Source: Pseudomonas frederiksbergensis (GTDB lineage Bacteria; Pseudomonadota; Gammaproteobacteria; Pseudomonadales; Pseudomonadaceae). From it: a stretch of DNA of 64,000 nucleotides. The DNA lies in the NCBI RefSeq assembly GCF_000802155.2, contig NZ_JQGJ02000012.1, positions 62,001 to 126,000 of the forward strand, written 5' to 3'. The notes under the pieces are model-generated. The model was not told the DNA's origin. It saw only the letters and a program-made list of their open reading frames with translations, and did not search any database. The position numbers and the translations under genes were made by a program. The number at the start of each line of letters is the position of its first letter. Within the stretch, counting starts at the first letter, position 1. Of the stretch, positions 45,389-54,628 are shown piece after piece.

Positions 45389-45784
45389 ATGAATCCGATG
45401 TTAGCCCTTCGCCAATACCAGAAGATTGGCGCCCAGGCGCAAACCTCCGAAGCAAGTCCCCATCGTCTTGTGCAGATGCTCATGGAGGGCGGGCTGGACC
45501 GTATCGCCCAGGCCAAGGGCGCCATGGAGCGCAAGGATATCGCAAACAGAGGCATCCTGATCAGCAAGGCCATCGGCATCGTCGGTGGTTTGCGTGAAGG
45601 CCTGGACCTGGAAAATCGGGCCGAGTCGGTTGCTGAACTGGATGCTCTTTACGCGTACATGATGAAACGTCTGGCCGAGGCCAACGTCAAGGCCGATCCG
45701 AAGATCCTCGACGAAGTCGCCGATCTGCTTCGCACGGTCAAGGAAGGCTGGGATGCCATTGCCACGCCTGGTCCGCAATTCTGA
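45389..45784 (+). CDS. fliS: Flagellin export chaperone FliS
   Basis: 131 residues. Starts MNPMLALRQYQKIGAQAQTSEASPHRLVQMLMEGGLDRIAQA, a four-helix FliS pattern, with later LRTVKEGWDAI. It binds the flagellin C-terminus in the cytoplasm and prevents early polymerisation. It has its own sigma-28 promoter, like fliC, which suits chaperone and cargo being made together. Followed after 11 bp by the fliT-like gene. Confidence 0.96.
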   Translation: MNPMLALRQYQKIGAQAQTSEASPHRLVQMLMEGGLDRIAQAKGAMERKDIANRGILISKAIGIVGGLREGLDLENRAESVAELDALYAYMMKRLAEANVKADPKILDEVADLLRTVKEGWDAIATPGPQF

Positions 45785-45795
45785 GGAATATGCTC

Positions 45796-46092
45796 ATGAG
45801 TCTTGTCCTGCAGCGCATAGAACAAACCCGCGATGCCTTGGTTGGCGCCTTGGCTGAGCGCAATTGGGAAGCCATCGGTCAATTGGACCTGGCGTGCCGT
45901 TCCTGCATGGAAGACGTCATGAGCGAGTCCGAGGTGGACGAGGCGGCGTTGCGTAACAATCTGGAAGAGTTGCTGGGGGTGTACCGGCAATTGCTGGAGG
46001 CGGCGACTGGGGAGCGTCAGGCGATCGTGAACGAAATGTCGCAGGTGCATCAGTCACAGAACGCGGCGAAGGTTTACAACCTGTTCGGATGA
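45796..46092 (+). CDS. fliT: FliT-like flagellar chaperone
   Basis: 98 residues from ATG 45796, eight bases after GAGGA (ATG 45790 is too close). All-helical, with LQRIEQTRDALVGALAERNWEAIGQLDLACRSCMEDVM in the position and style of Pseudomonas FliT/FliS'. FliT binds FliD and other export substrates. Sequence conservation in this family is low; the call rests mostly on position directly after fliS. Confidence 0.8.
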   Translation: MSLVLQRIEQTRDALVGALAERNWEAIGQLDLACRSCMEDVMSESEVDEAALRNNLEELLGVYRQLLEAATGERQAIVNEMSQVHQSQNAAKVYNLFG

Positions 46093-46205
46093 TTTAATTT
46101 TCATTTAATCCGAACAAAGTGCGCCATAAATTTGACTGTGCACGATTTTTTGACTTAACTAGTGGCTGTTTACAGATTTCAGGCGTCTACAGGCATGACA
46201 AGTCT

Positions 46206-46222
46206 GCAAGCGTCTAGCTTGC
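46206..46222. promoter_or_regulatory. Dyad in the fleQ upstream region
   Basis: GCAAGC-GTCTA-GCTTGC is a perfect 6-bp dyad 44 bp before the fleQ ATG, in the 173-bp fliT-fleQ gap. It may be an operator or leader hairpin. Two TTGACT hexamers upstream (about 46132 and 46151) could serve as sigma-70 -35 boxes, but no good -10 is at normal spacing. Confidence 0.3.
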
Positions 46223-46265
46223 CCCCAAATTCGGGCACTGAGTTGACTAGGGAAGTTGCTATTGC

Positions 46266-47741
46266 ATGTGGCGTGAAACCAAAATTCTCCTGATCGATGA
46301 CGACAGCGTCCGCCGCCGCGACTTGGCGGTGATCCTTAATTTTCTCGGCGAAGAAAATTTACCCTGCGGCAGTCATGACTGGCAGCAGGCTGTCGGCGCC
46401 TTGTCGTCCAGTCGTGAAGTCATTTGCGTCCTTATCGGGACCGTAAATGCCCCCGCATCGCTTTTGGGCTTGCTAAAGACACTGTCAACCTGGGATGAGT
46501 TCCTTCCAGTTTTGCTAATGGGCGAAAATTCTTCCCTGGACTTGCCGGAAGACCAGCGCCGCCGGGTACTTTCCACCTTGGAAATGCCGCCGAGCTACAG
46601 CAAATTGCTCGATTCGCTGCACCGTGCCCAGGTTTATCGCGAGATGTACGACCAGGCGCGCGAGCGCGGTCGGCATCGTGAGCCCAATCTTTTCCGCAGC
46701 CTCGTCGGCACCAGCCGTGCGATCCAGCACGTGCGCCAGATGATGCAGCAGGTGGCCGACACCGACGCCAGCGTGCTGATCCTGGGCGAGTCCGGTACCG
46801 GCAAGGAAGTGGTCGCGCGCAACCTGCATTACCATTCCAAGCGCCGCGAAGCGCCGTTCGTACCGGTCAATTGCGGGGCGATCCCAGCCGAGTTGCTGGA
46901 AAGCGAATTGTTCGGTCACGAGAAGGGCGCGTTTACTGGGGCAATCACCAGCCGCGCCGGGCGTTTCGAATTGGCCAATGGCGGCACGCTGTTTCTCGAT
47001 GAAATCGGCGACATGCCGCTGCCGATGCAGGTCAAGCTGCTGCGGGTACTTCAAGAGCGCACGTTCGAGCGCGTGGGCAGCAACAAGACCCAGAGCGTCG
47101 ACGTGCGGATCATCGCCGCGACCCACAAGAACCTGGAGAGCATGATCGAGGTCGGCAGTTTCCGCGAAGACCTCTATTACCGCCTCAATGTGTTCCCGAT
47201 CGAGATGGCGCCGCTGCGCGAGCGGGTCGAAGACATTCCGCTGCTGATGAACGAACTGATCTCGCGCATGGAGCATGAGAAGCGCGGTTCGATCCGCTTC
47301 AACTCGGCGGCGATCATGTCCCTGTGCCGCCATGGCTGGCCGGGCAACGTCCGTGAGCTGGCCAACCTGGTTGAACGCATGGCGATCATGCACCCCTACG
47401 GCGTGATCGGCGTGGCCGAGCTGCCGAAGAAATTCCGCTACGTCGACGACGAAGATGAGCAAATGGTCGACAGCCTGCGCAGCGACCTGGAAGAGCGCGT
47501 GGCGATCAACGGCCATACGCCGGATTTCACCAGCAATGCCTTGCTGCCGCCGGAAGGCCTGGATCTCAAGGATTACCTCGGAGGCCTGGAACAGGGCCTC
47601 ATCCAGCAGGCCTTGGACGATGCCAATGGCATCGTGGCGCGCGCGGCGGAACGGCTGCGCATCCGCCGCACGACCCTGGTGGAAAAGATGCGCAAGTACG
47701 GCATGAGCCGTCGCGAAGGAGACGAACAGGCGGATGATTGA
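46266..47741 (+). CDS. fleQ: Flagellar master regulator FleQ
   Basis: 491 residues. The N-terminal receiver-like FleQ domain (1-125) lacks a normal phospho-acceptor pattern. The AAA+ domain (about 140-375) has Walker A GESGTGKE, intact sigma-54 loop GAFTGA and GGTLFLDEIGD. The C-terminal Fis helix-turn-helix is AAERLRIRRTTLVEKMRKYG. FleQ activates sigma-54 flagellar promoters and responds to c-di-GMP and FleN. It is likely the activator for the -24/-12 sites in this window. Own terminator follows. Confidence 0.97.
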   Translation: MWRETKILLIDDDSVRRRDLAVILNFLGEENLPCGSHDWQQAVGALSSSREVICVLIGTVNAPASLLGLLKTLSTWDEFLPVLLMGENSSLDLPEDQRRRVLSTLEMPPSYSKLLDSLHRAQVYREMYDQARERGRHREPNLFRSLVGTSRAIQHVRQMMQQVADTDASVLILGESGTGKEVVARNLHYHSKRREAPFVPVNCGAIPAELLESELFGHEKGAFTGAITSRAGRFELANGGTLFLDEIGDMPLPMQVKLLRVLQERTFERVGSNKTQSVDVRIIAATHKNLESMIEVGSFREDLYYRLNVFPIEMAPLRERVEDIPLLMNELISRMEHEKRGSIRFNSAAIMSLCRHGWPGNVRELANLVERMAIMHPYGVIGVAELPKKFRYVDDEDEQMVDSLRSDLEERVAINGHTPDFTSNALLPPEGLDLKDYLGGLEQGLIQQALDDANGIVARAAERLRIRRTTLVEKMRKYGMSRREGDEQADD

Positions 47742-47754
47742 CGCCTGTTTTATA

Positions 47755-47782
47755 ACCGCCTGAATTTCAGGCGGTTTTTTTT
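47755..47782 (+). terminator. Rho-independent terminator of fleQ
   Basis: ACCGCCTGAA and TTCAGGCGGT form a 10-bp stem without much loop, followed by TTTTTTT. The T-run directly adjoins the fleS sigma-54 element. Confidence 0.92.
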
Positions 47783-47798
47783 CGGCACGGGTATTGCT
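47783..47798 (+). promoter_or_regulatory. Sigma-54 promoter of fleSR
   Basis: CGGCACGGGTATTGCT matches TGGCACG-N4-TTGC(A/T) at all but the first base. It lies 54 bp before the fleS ATG. fleSR is known in P. aeruginosa to be FleQ- and RpoN-dependent. Confidence 0.9.
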
Positions 47799-47851
47799 AC
47801 TGCCCTCGCAACGTTCCGTTTAACTGACGGTCAGCCAAGCGAGAGAGCACG

Positions 47852-49060
47852 ATGACCCAAGCCGCCCTGATGTCTCCTGTCCCCGAGCCGGGACACATGC
47901 CGTCCGCCGAGCAGGCTAGCCGGCTTGGACTTGAACAGGCGTTTTCGCTGTTTAACCAGATGTCCAGCCAGTTGACTGACTCCTACAGTTTGCTCGAAGC
48001 CCGGGTCACCGAGCTCAAGGGTGAGCTGGCGGTTGTCAGCGCCCAGCGCATGCAGGAACTGGCGGAAAAAGAACGCCTGGCCAATCGGCTGCAAAATCTC
48101 CTTGATCTATTGCCTGGCGGCGTCATTGTCATCGACGCCCACGGTTTTGTGCGCGAAGCCAATCCGGCGGCGTGCGAGCTGCTCGGGCTGCCGCTGGAAG
48201 GTCAGCTTTGGCGCCATGTCATCGCGCGCTGCTTCGCTCCGCGAGAAGACGACGGTCATGAAGTCTCCCTGAAGGACGGTCGTCGCCTGTCCATCTCGAC
48301 CCGTTCGCTGGACGCCGAGCCCGGGCAATTGGTGCTGCTCAATGACCTGACTGAAACCCGTCATCTGCAAGATCAACTCGCCCGCCACGAACGCCTGTCT
48401 TCCCTCGGGCGGATGGTGGCGTCGCTGGCCCATCAGATCCGTACGCCTCTGTCCGCCGCGTTGCTGTACGCCAGCCATTTGACTGAGCAGCGGTTGCCCA
48501 TGGAAACCCAGCAGCGCTTTGCTGGCCGCTTGAAAGAGCGTCTGCACGAGCTGGAGCACCAAGTGCGCGACATGCTGGTCTTCGCCCGGGGCGAATTGCC
48601 GTTGACTGATCGCGTGACGCCCAAGGCATTGCTGCAATCCTTGCAAGCTGCGGCATTGACCCATGTGCAGGATTTGCCGATCCGCTGGCAGTGCGACAGC
48701 CATGCGGGCGAGATCCTGTGTAATCGCGACACGCTGGTGGGCGCGGTGTTGAACCTGATTGAAAACGCGATCCAGGCCAGCGCCGATGGCGTCCGCTTGA
48801 AAGTCCATCTGTACACCCGCGGCAACACGTTGCGCCTGTGCGTCAGCGACAACGGCAGCGGTATCGATCCAACCGTGTTGTCCCGCCTGGGCGAGCCTTT
48901 TTTCACCACCAAGACCACCGGGACGGGCCTGGGCCTGACCGTGGTCAAGGCCGTGGCCCGTGCCCATCAGGGAGAATTGCAGTTGCGCTCGCGGCCGGGA
49001 CGCGGCACGTGTGCGCTGGTCATCCTGCCGCTGTTTTCCAGTGCGCCAGGGGTGGAGTGA
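47852..49060 (+). CDS. fleS: Flagellar sensor histidine kinase FleS
   Basis: 402 residues, no membrane helix. A coiled region (about 40-85) leads to a PAS domain (about 85-170). The phospho-acceptor is in SLAHQIRTPLS (His194), and the ATPase has N box NLIENAIQAS, G1 DNGSGIDP and G2 TTKTTGTGLGLTVV. Cytosolic partner of FleR, controlling the class III basal-body and hook genes. Stop is 5 bp before the fleR ATG. Confidence 0.95.
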   Translation: MTQAALMSPVPEPGHMPSAEQASRLGLEQAFSLFNQMSSQLTDSYSLLEARVTELKGELAVVSAQRMQELAEKERLANRLQNLLDLLPGGVIVIDAHGFVREANPAACELLGLPLEGQLWRHVIARCFAPREDDGHEVSLKDGRRLSISTRSLDAEPGQLVLLNDLTETRHLQDQLARHERLSSLGRMVASLAHQIRTPLSAALLYASHLTEQRLPMETQQRFAGRLKERLHELEHQVRDMLVFARGELPLTDRVTPKALLQSLQAAALTHVQDLPIRWQCDSHAGEILCNRDTLVGAVLNLIENAIQASADGVRLKVHLYTRGNTLRLCVSDNGSGIDPTVLSRLGEPFFTTKTTGTGLGLTVVKAVARAHQGELQLRSRPGRGTCALVILPLFSSAPGVE

Positions 49061-49065
49061 AGGTA

Positions 49066-50454
49066 ATGGCAATCAAGGTTTTGCTGGTGGAGGACGATCG
49101 CGCCCTGCGCGAGGCGCTCGCCGATACGCTGCTGTTGGCCGGGCATGATTATGCCGCCGTCGGTTCGGCAGAGGAGGCGTTGCAGGCTGTCGCTTGTGAA
49201 CCGTTCAGCCTGGTCGTCAGCGACGTCAACATGCCGGGCATGGACGGTCATCAATTACTCGGTCTGTTGCGCGCCCGTCAGCCGCAATTGCCGGTCCTGT
49301 TGATGACTGCCCACGGTGCGGTCGAGCGTGCGGTGGATGCCATGCGCCAAGGTGCGGCGGACTATCTGGTCAAGCCGTTCGAGCCCAAGGCGCTGCTGGA
49401 CCTGGTCGCACGTCATGCCTTGGGCAGTCTGGCCGCCGAAGGCGAAGGCCCGGTGGCCATCGAGCCGGCCAGTGCGCAATTATTGGAACTGGCTGCGCGG
49501 GTGGCGCGCAGTGATTCAACCGTGTTGATTTCCGGCGAGTCCGGTACGGGCAAGGAAGTGTTGGCCCGGTATATCCACCAGCAATCCCGTCGCGCCAGTG
49601 AACCGTTCATTGCCATCAACTGCGCGGCGATTCCCGACAACATGCTCGAGGCAACGTTGTTCGGGCATGAGAAGGGCTCGTTCACCGGCGCCATCGCGGC
49701 CCAGGCCGGCAAGTTTGAACAGGCTGACGGCGGCACTATCTTGCTGGACGAGATTTCCGAAATGCCGCTGGGCCTGCAGGCCAAGCTGTTGCGTGTATTG
49801 CAGGAACGTGAAGTGGAGCGGGTCGGCGCACGCAAGCCCATCAGCCTGGATATCCGCGTGGTGGCGACAACCAACCGCGACCTGGCGGGTGAAGTGGCGG
49901 CGGGCCGTTTCCGAGAAGACCTGTATTACCGGCTGTCGGTTTTTCCGTTGGCCTGGCGTCCGTTGCGTGAACGCACCGCCGATATCCTGCCGCTGGCCGA
50001 GCGCCTGCTGGCCAAGCACGTCAATAAAATGAAGCATGCGACGGCACGGCTGTCCGCAGAAGCCCAGGCTTGCCTGATCGCTTATCCGTGGCCCGGCAAC
50101 GTTCGGGAGTTGGATAACGCCATTCAGCGCGCGCTCATTCTGCAACAGGGCGGCTTGATCCAGCCCGAGGATTTTTGCCTGGCGGGTCCGGTGGCATGTG
50201 CGCCTTTGCCAACCTTGCCGGCCGCGCCGGCGTCAATTTCTATGCTGGATACGCCCGGTGAAACCGCTGGCGCCTTGGAAGACGATCTGCGTCGCCGTGA
50301 ATTCCAAATGATCATCGACACCCTGCGCGCCGAGCGTGGTCGACGCAAGGAAGCAGCCGAGCGCCTCGGCATCAGCCCACGTACCCTACGTTACAAATTG
50401 GCGCAGATGCGTGATGCAGGAATGGACGTCGAGGCTTATCTCTTCGCTAGTTGA
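49066..50454 (+). CDS. fleR: Sigma-54-dependent response regulator FleR
   Basis: 462 residues from ATG 49066; longer frames that run back into fleS are excluded by context. The receiver domain has phospho-acceptor Asp53 (VVSDVNMPGMDG) and KPFEPK. The AAA+ domain has GESGTGKE and the sigma-54 loop GSFTGA, a conservative A-to-S variant. The C-terminal helix-turn-helix is RKEAAERLGISPRTLRYKLAQM. Phosphorylated by FleS to switch on later flagellar genes such as flgBCDE and flgFGHIJKL in P. aeruginosa. Confidence 0.96.
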   Translation: MAIKVLLVEDDRALREALADTLLLAGHDYAAVGSAEEALQAVACEPFSLVVSDVNMPGMDGHQLLGLLRARQPQLPVLLMTAHGAVERAVDAMRQGAADYLVKPFEPKALLDLVARHALGSLAAEGEGPVAIEPASAQLLELAARVARSDSTVLISGESGTGKEVLARYIHQQSRRASEPFIAINCAAIPDNMLEATLFGHEKGSFTGAIAAQAGKFEQADGGTILLDEISEMPLGLQAKLLRVLQEREVERVGARKPISLDIRVVATTNRDLAGEVAAGRFREDLYYRLSVFPLAWRPLRERTADILPLAERLLAKHVNKMKHATARLSAEAQACLIAYPWPGNVRELDNAIQRALILQQGGLIQPEDFCLAGPVACAPLPTLPAAPASISMLDTPGETAGALEDDLRRREFQMIIDTLRAERGRRKEAAERLGISPRTLRYKLAQMRDAGMDVEAYLFAS

Positions 50455-50574
50455 ACCCCCCGTCGCAAGGGCGCTGGCCCGCTCATGAGTGCGAAACGCC
50501 CATGCCTGAAAACCGTTGAACCGTGTAGCGCCGGATGCGCTCGCGCGCGCATTTGTTTCTGACGGCCATGGAGC

Positions 50575-50590
50575 TGGCACCCTTGTTGCT
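50575..50590 (+). promoter_or_regulatory. Sigma-54 promoter of fliEFGHIJ
   Basis: TGGCACCCTTGTTGCT is nearly the textbook -24/-12 (TGGCACG-N4-TTGCT). It lies 62 bp upstream of the fliE ATG in the 197-bp fleR-fliE gap. Confidence 0.93.
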
Positions 50591-50651
50591 AACACCTATG
50601 TACCCGCTGAGTAAGTGTCAAAAAAACGCGGGCCGCCAGAGAGAATAGACC

Positions 50652-50978
50652 ATGAGCCAAGGTATTGAATTTAATCGATTGATGTTGGACATGCGGGCCA
50701 TGCAAATGGACGCCATGGCCCAGCCTAAATCGGTAGCTGTCCCTCAGGTGGGCGGCAGCAGCTTTTCCGACATGCTCGGTCAGGCCGTCAATAAAGTGAA
50801 CGATACCCAGCAGGCTTCGAACCAGTTGGCCAGTGCTTTCGAGATTGGCAAAAGTGGCGTAGACCTGACGGACGTAATGATCTCCTCGCAGAAAGCCAGT
50901 GTCTCGTTTCAGGCATTGACCCAGGTACGCAACAAACTGGTCCAAGCCTACCAAGACATCATGCAGATGCCGGTTTAA
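50652..50978 (+). CDS. fliE: Hook-basal body complex protein FliE
   Basis: 108 residues. C-terminal half is the FliE signature: SFSDMLGQAVNKVNDTQQASNQLASAFEIG and DLTDVMISSQKASVSFQALTQVRNKLVQAYQDIMQMPV. It links the MS ring to the proximal rod and is the first rod protein exported. First gene of the fliEFGHIJ operon, with AGAG upstream of the ATG and fliF 15 bp downstream. Confidence 0.97.
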   Translation: MSQGIEFNRLMLDMRAMQMDAMAQPKSVAVPQVGGSSFSDMLGQAVNKVNDTQQASNQLASAFEIGKSGVDLTDVMISSQKASVSFQALTQVRNKLVQAYQDIMQMPV

Positions 50979-50993
50979 GGAAATTATTGAGTC

Positions 50994-52778
50994 ATGGCAG
51001 AAGCAGCCGTTGATAACGTTCCAGCCAAGGCCACTCCGGTAGACGGCAAACCACCGTTGTTCGGTCTGTCTTTCCTGGAAAACCTCTCCGAGATGACCAT
51101 GCTGCGTCAGGTGGGCCTGTTGGTCGGCCTGGCTGCCAGCGTGGCGATTGGTTTCGCCGTCGTGTTGTGGTCCCAGCAGCCAGACTACCGTCCGTTGTAC
51201 GGCAGCCTGGAAGGCATGGATGCCAAGCAAGTCATGGAGACCCTGGCTTCTGCCGACATTCCCTACACCGTTGAACCCAACTCTGGCGCCTTGCTGGTCA
51301 AGGCCGACGATGTGGCACGCGCGCGCCTCAAGCTCGCTGCCGCCGGCGTGACGCCGACCGATGGCAATATCGGTTTCGAGATCCTCGACAAGGACCAGGG
51401 CCTGGGCACCAGCCAATTCATGGAAGCGACTCGTTATCGTCGCGGCCTTGAAGGCGAACTGGCGCGTACCATCTCCAGCCTCAACAACGTCAAGGCCGCC
51501 CGTGTGCATCTGGCGATTCCGAAAAGCTCGGTGTTCGTGCGCGATGAGCGCAAGCCGAGTGCTTCGGTACTGGTTGAACTGTATTCCGGCCGCTCCCTGG
51601 AGCCAGGCCAAGTCGTTGCCATTATCAACCTGGTGGCGACCAGCGTTCCCGAATTGAGCAAGTCGCAAATCACCGTGGTCGACCAGAAGGGCAACCTGCT
51701 GTCCGACCAGGCGGAAAATTCCGAGCTGACCATGGCCGGCAAGCAATACGACTACAGCCGCCGCATGGAAGGCATGTTCACCCAGCGCGTGCACAACATC
51801 CTGCAACCTATCCTGGGCAACGGCCGCTACAAGGCCGAAGTCTCGGCAGATGTGGATTTCAGCGCGGTCGAATCGACTTCCGAGCAGTTCAATCCGGATC
51901 AGCCAGCATTGCGCAGCGAGCAGTCGGTGAACGAACAGCGTACCGCCAGCAATGGTCCGCAAGGCGTGCCGGGTGCCCTGAGCAACCAGCCGCCATCGCC
52001 GGCCAGCGCACCGCAAACCACCGGTGGCGCCACCGCCGCCGCGGGCATGGTGCAGCCCGGCCAGCCGCTGATCGATGCCAACGGCCAGCAGATCATGGAC
52101 CCGGCCACCGGCCAGCCGATGCTGGCACCGTACCCGGCCGACAAGCGTCAACAATCCACCAAGAACTTCGAGCTCGACCGTTCCATCAGCCACACCAAAC
52201 AGCAGCAGGGCCGTTTGAATCGCCTGTCGGTCGCCGTGGTCGTGGACGATCAGGTCAAGGTCAACCCGGCCAACGGCGAAACCAGCCGTGCGCCGTGGAG
52301 CGCCGACGAATTGGCGCGCTTCACTCGCCTGGTTCAGGACGCCGTCGGTTTCGACGCCAGTCGTGGCGACAGTGTCAGCGTGATCAACGTGCCGTTCTCC
52401 CTGGAGCGCGGCGAAGAAATCGCCGACATTCCGTTTTATTCGCAACCCTGGTTCTGGGATGTGGTCAAGCAAGTATTGGGTGTGCTGTTTATCCTGATCC
52501 TGGTGTTCGGTGTGTTGCGTCCGGTACTCAACAACATCACCGGTGGCGGCAAGAACAAGCAGTTGGCAGGCTTGGGCGATGTGGAGCTGGGAGGCATGGG
52601 TGGCCTGGATGGCGAATTGGCCAACGATCGCGTCAGCCTCGGCGGGCCGCAGAGCATCCTGCTGCCAAGCCCGAGCGAAGGCTATGACGCTCAGTTGAAC
52701 GCCATCAAGAGTCTGGTGGCAGAAGATCCGGGTCGTGTGGCCCAGGTCGTGAAAGAGTGGATTAACGCAGATGAGTGA
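50994..52778 (+). CDS. fliF: Flagellar MS-ring protein FliF
   Basis: 594 residues. Two membrane helices flank a large periplasmic part: about 42-60 (VGLLVGLAASVAIGFAVVLW) and about 480-505 (VVKQVLGVLFILILVFGVL). The first ring domain contains PDYRPLYGSLEGMDAKQVMETL and the second TRYRRGLEGELARTISSL. The cytoplasmic tail (VAEDPGRVAQVVKEWI) binds FliG. It is the base on which the motor is built. Overlaps fliG by 8 bp. Confidence 0.98.
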   Translation: MAEAAVDNVPAKATPVDGKPPLFGLSFLENLSEMTMLRQVGLLVGLAASVAIGFAVVLWSQQPDYRPLYGSLEGMDAKQVMETLASADIPYTVEPNSGALLVKADDVARARLKLAAAGVTPTDGNIGFEILDKDQGLGTSQFMEATRYRRGLEGELARTISSLNNVKAARVHLAIPKSSVFVRDERKPSASVLVELYSGRSLEPGQVVAIINLVATSVPELSKSQITVVDQKGNLLSDQAENSELTMAGKQYDYSRRMEGMFTQRVHNILQPILGNGRYKAEVSADVDFSAVESTSEQFNPDQPALRSEQSVNEQRTASNGPQGVPGALSNQPPSPASAPQTTGGATAAAGMVQPGQPLIDANGQQIMDPATGQPMLAPYPADKRQQSTKNFELDRSISHTKQQQGRLNRLSVAVVVDDQVKVNPANGETSRAPWSADELARFTRLVQDAVGFDASRGDSVSVINVPFSLERGEEIADIPFYSQPWFWDVVKQVLGVLFILILVFGVLRPVLNNITGGGKNKQLAGLGDVELGGMGGLDGELANDRVSLGGPQSILLPSPSEGYDAQLNAIKSLVAEDPGRVAQVVKEWINADE

Positions 52779-53790
52779 TAATCGAGCCGCTGTTGCCAAA
52801 TTGTCCCGGGTCGACAAAGCCGCGATCTTGCTGCTGTCCCTGGGTTCGACCGACGCTGCCCAGGTGCTGCGTCACATGGGGCCCAAGGAGGTCCAGCGCG
52901 TCGGCGTGGCCATGGCGCAGATGGGTAACGTGCACCGCGAGCAGGTCGAGCAGGTCATGAGCGAGTTCGTCGACATCGTCGGCGACCAGACCAGCCTGGG
53001 CGTCGGCTCCGACGATTATGTGCGCAAGATGCTCACCCAGGCGCTGGGCGAGGACAAGGCCAACGGTTTGATCGACCGGATCCTGCTGGGTGGCAACACC
53101 AGTGGCCTGGACAGCCTCAAGTGGATGGAGCCGCGCGCGGTGGCAGACGTGATCCGTTACGAGCACCCCCAGATCCAGGCGATCGTGGTGGCGTACCTCG
53201 ACCCGGACCAGGCCGGCGAAGTGCTGGGCAACTTCGACCATAAGGTTCGCCTCGATATCATCCTGCGCGTGTCGTCGTTGAACACCGTGCAGCCGGCGGC
53301 CCTGAAAGAATTGAACCAGATCCTCGAGAAGCAGTTCTCGGGCAACTCCAATGCTTCGCGCACCACCTTGGGCGGTATCAAGCGCGCGGCGGACATCATG
53401 AACTTCCTCGACAGTTCGATCGAAGGTCAATTGATGGACTCGATCCGCGAAGTCGACGAAGACCTGTCCGGTCAGATCGAAGACCTCATGTTCGTGTTCA
53501 ACAACCTGGCCGATGTCGACGATCGTGGCATCCAGGCACTGTTGCGCGAAGTGTCCTCCGATGTCCTGGTCCTGGCCCTCAAGGGTTCGGACGAAGGCGT
53601 CAAGGAGAAAATCTTCAAGAACATGTCCAAACGGGCGGCCGAACTGTTGCGCGACGACCTCGAGGCCAAGGGCCCGGTGCGCGTCAGCGACGTGGAAACC
53701 GCACAGAAGGAAATCCTCACCATCGCCCGCCGTATGGCCGAAGCCGGAGAAATCGTGCTCGGTGGCAAGGGCGGCGAAGAGATGATCTAA
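52771..53790 (+). CDS. fliG: Flagellar motor switch protein FliG
   Basis: 339 residues. Armadillo-repeat structure with SRVDKAAILLLSLGSTDAAQVLRHM at the start, the EHPQ motif (RYEHPQIQAIVVAYL), and the charged torque helix region DLMFVFNNLADVDDRGIQALLREV. It couples the MS ring to FliM and to the MotA stator. Starts inside the fliF end, so translation is coupled. Full length for the family. Confidence 0.98.
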   Translation: MSDNRAAVAKLSRVDKAAILLLSLGSTDAAQVLRHMGPKEVQRVGVAMAQMGNVHREQVEQVMSEFVDIVGDQTSLGVGSDDYVRKMLTQALGEDKANGLIDRILLGGNTSGLDSLKWMEPRAVADVIRYEHPQIQAIVVAYLDPDQAGEVLGNFDHKVRLDIILRVSSLNTVQPAALKELNQILEKQFSGNSNASRTTLGGIKRAADIMNFLDSSIEGQLMDSIREVDEDLSGQIEDLMFVFNNLADVDDRGIQALLREVSSDVLVLALKGSDEGVKEKIFKNMSKRAAELLRDDLEAKGPVRVSDVETAQKEILTIARRMAEAGEIVLGGKGGEEMI

Positions 53791-53797
53791 GGTCGTT

Positions 53798-54628
53798 ATG
53801 TCTGCCAAGAGTGATGATGCACCCAGCGACCTGATCCGCGCCCGGGACGTCGGAGGTTTCGACGTCTGGTCGCTGCCCAGTTTCGACCCCTTTGTGCCCG
53901 AGCCTGAGCCGGAACCGGTGGAAGAACTGCCGGAGATGGAGGAAGTGCCGCTGGAGGAAGTCCAGCCACTGACCCTGGAGGAAGTCGAAAGCATTCGCCA
54001 GGAGGCCTACAACGAAGGCTTCGCCATTGGCGAAAAAGAAGGCTTCCACAGCACCACGATCAAGGTCCGCCAAGAAGCCGACGTGGCGCTCACGGCGAAG
54101 CTGCGCGCATTGGAATCGCTGATGCTCAACCTGTTCGAGCCCATTGCCGAGCAGGACACCCAGATCGAGAAATCACTGGTCGGGCTGGTGCAGCACATCA
54201 CCCGCCAGGTGATCCAGCGCGAGCTGGCCATTGATTCAAGCCAGATCGAACACGTCATGCGCGAAGCCCTCAAGCTCCTGCCGCTGGGCGTGGGCAACGT
54301 GCGGTTGTACATCAACCCGCAGGACTTCGAGCTGGTCAAGGCCTTGCGCGAGCGCCACGAGGAAACCTGGCGCATCGTCGAGGACGAATCCCTGCTGCCG
54401 GGCGGTTGCCGCGTAGAAACCGAGCACAGTCGCATCGACGCGACCATCGAGACACGCATCAGCCAGATCATGGCAAAACTTTTTGACCAACTGCATGAAC
54501 AGGCCCTGCATCCGGCCCCGGCCGACCTGAGCCTGGATTTGCCGGACGAACCCAAGGCCGCCGCTATCGTCGATCCGGAGAGTGCCGAGCCGCTTATTCC
54601 TGTTACGGACGACCGCGATGCGCCTTGA
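53798..54628 (+). CDS. fliH: Flagellar export ATPase regulator FliH
   Basis: 276 residues. An acidic Pro/Glu-rich N-terminus (DPFVPEPEPEPVEELPEMEEV) is followed by a coiled middle and a C-terminal domain ending around IDATIETRISQIMAKLFDQL. It forms a stalk with FliI and docks on FliN at the C ring. The gene overlaps fliI by 11 bp, implying coupled translation of the two partners. Length normal for Pseudomonas. Confidence 0.95.
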   Translation: MSAKSDDAPSDLIRARDVGGFDVWSLPSFDPFVPEPEPEPVEELPEMEEVPLEEVQPLTLEEVESIRQEAYNEGFAIGEKEGFHSTTIKVRQEADVALTAKLRALESLMLNLFEPIAEQDTQIEKSLVGLVQHITRQVIQRELAIDSSQIEHVMREALKLLPLGVGNVRLYINPQDFELVKALRERHEETWRIVEDESLLPGGCRVETEHSRIDATIETRISQIMAKLFDQLHEQALHPAPADLSLDLPDEPKAAAIVDPESAEPLIPVTDDRDAP

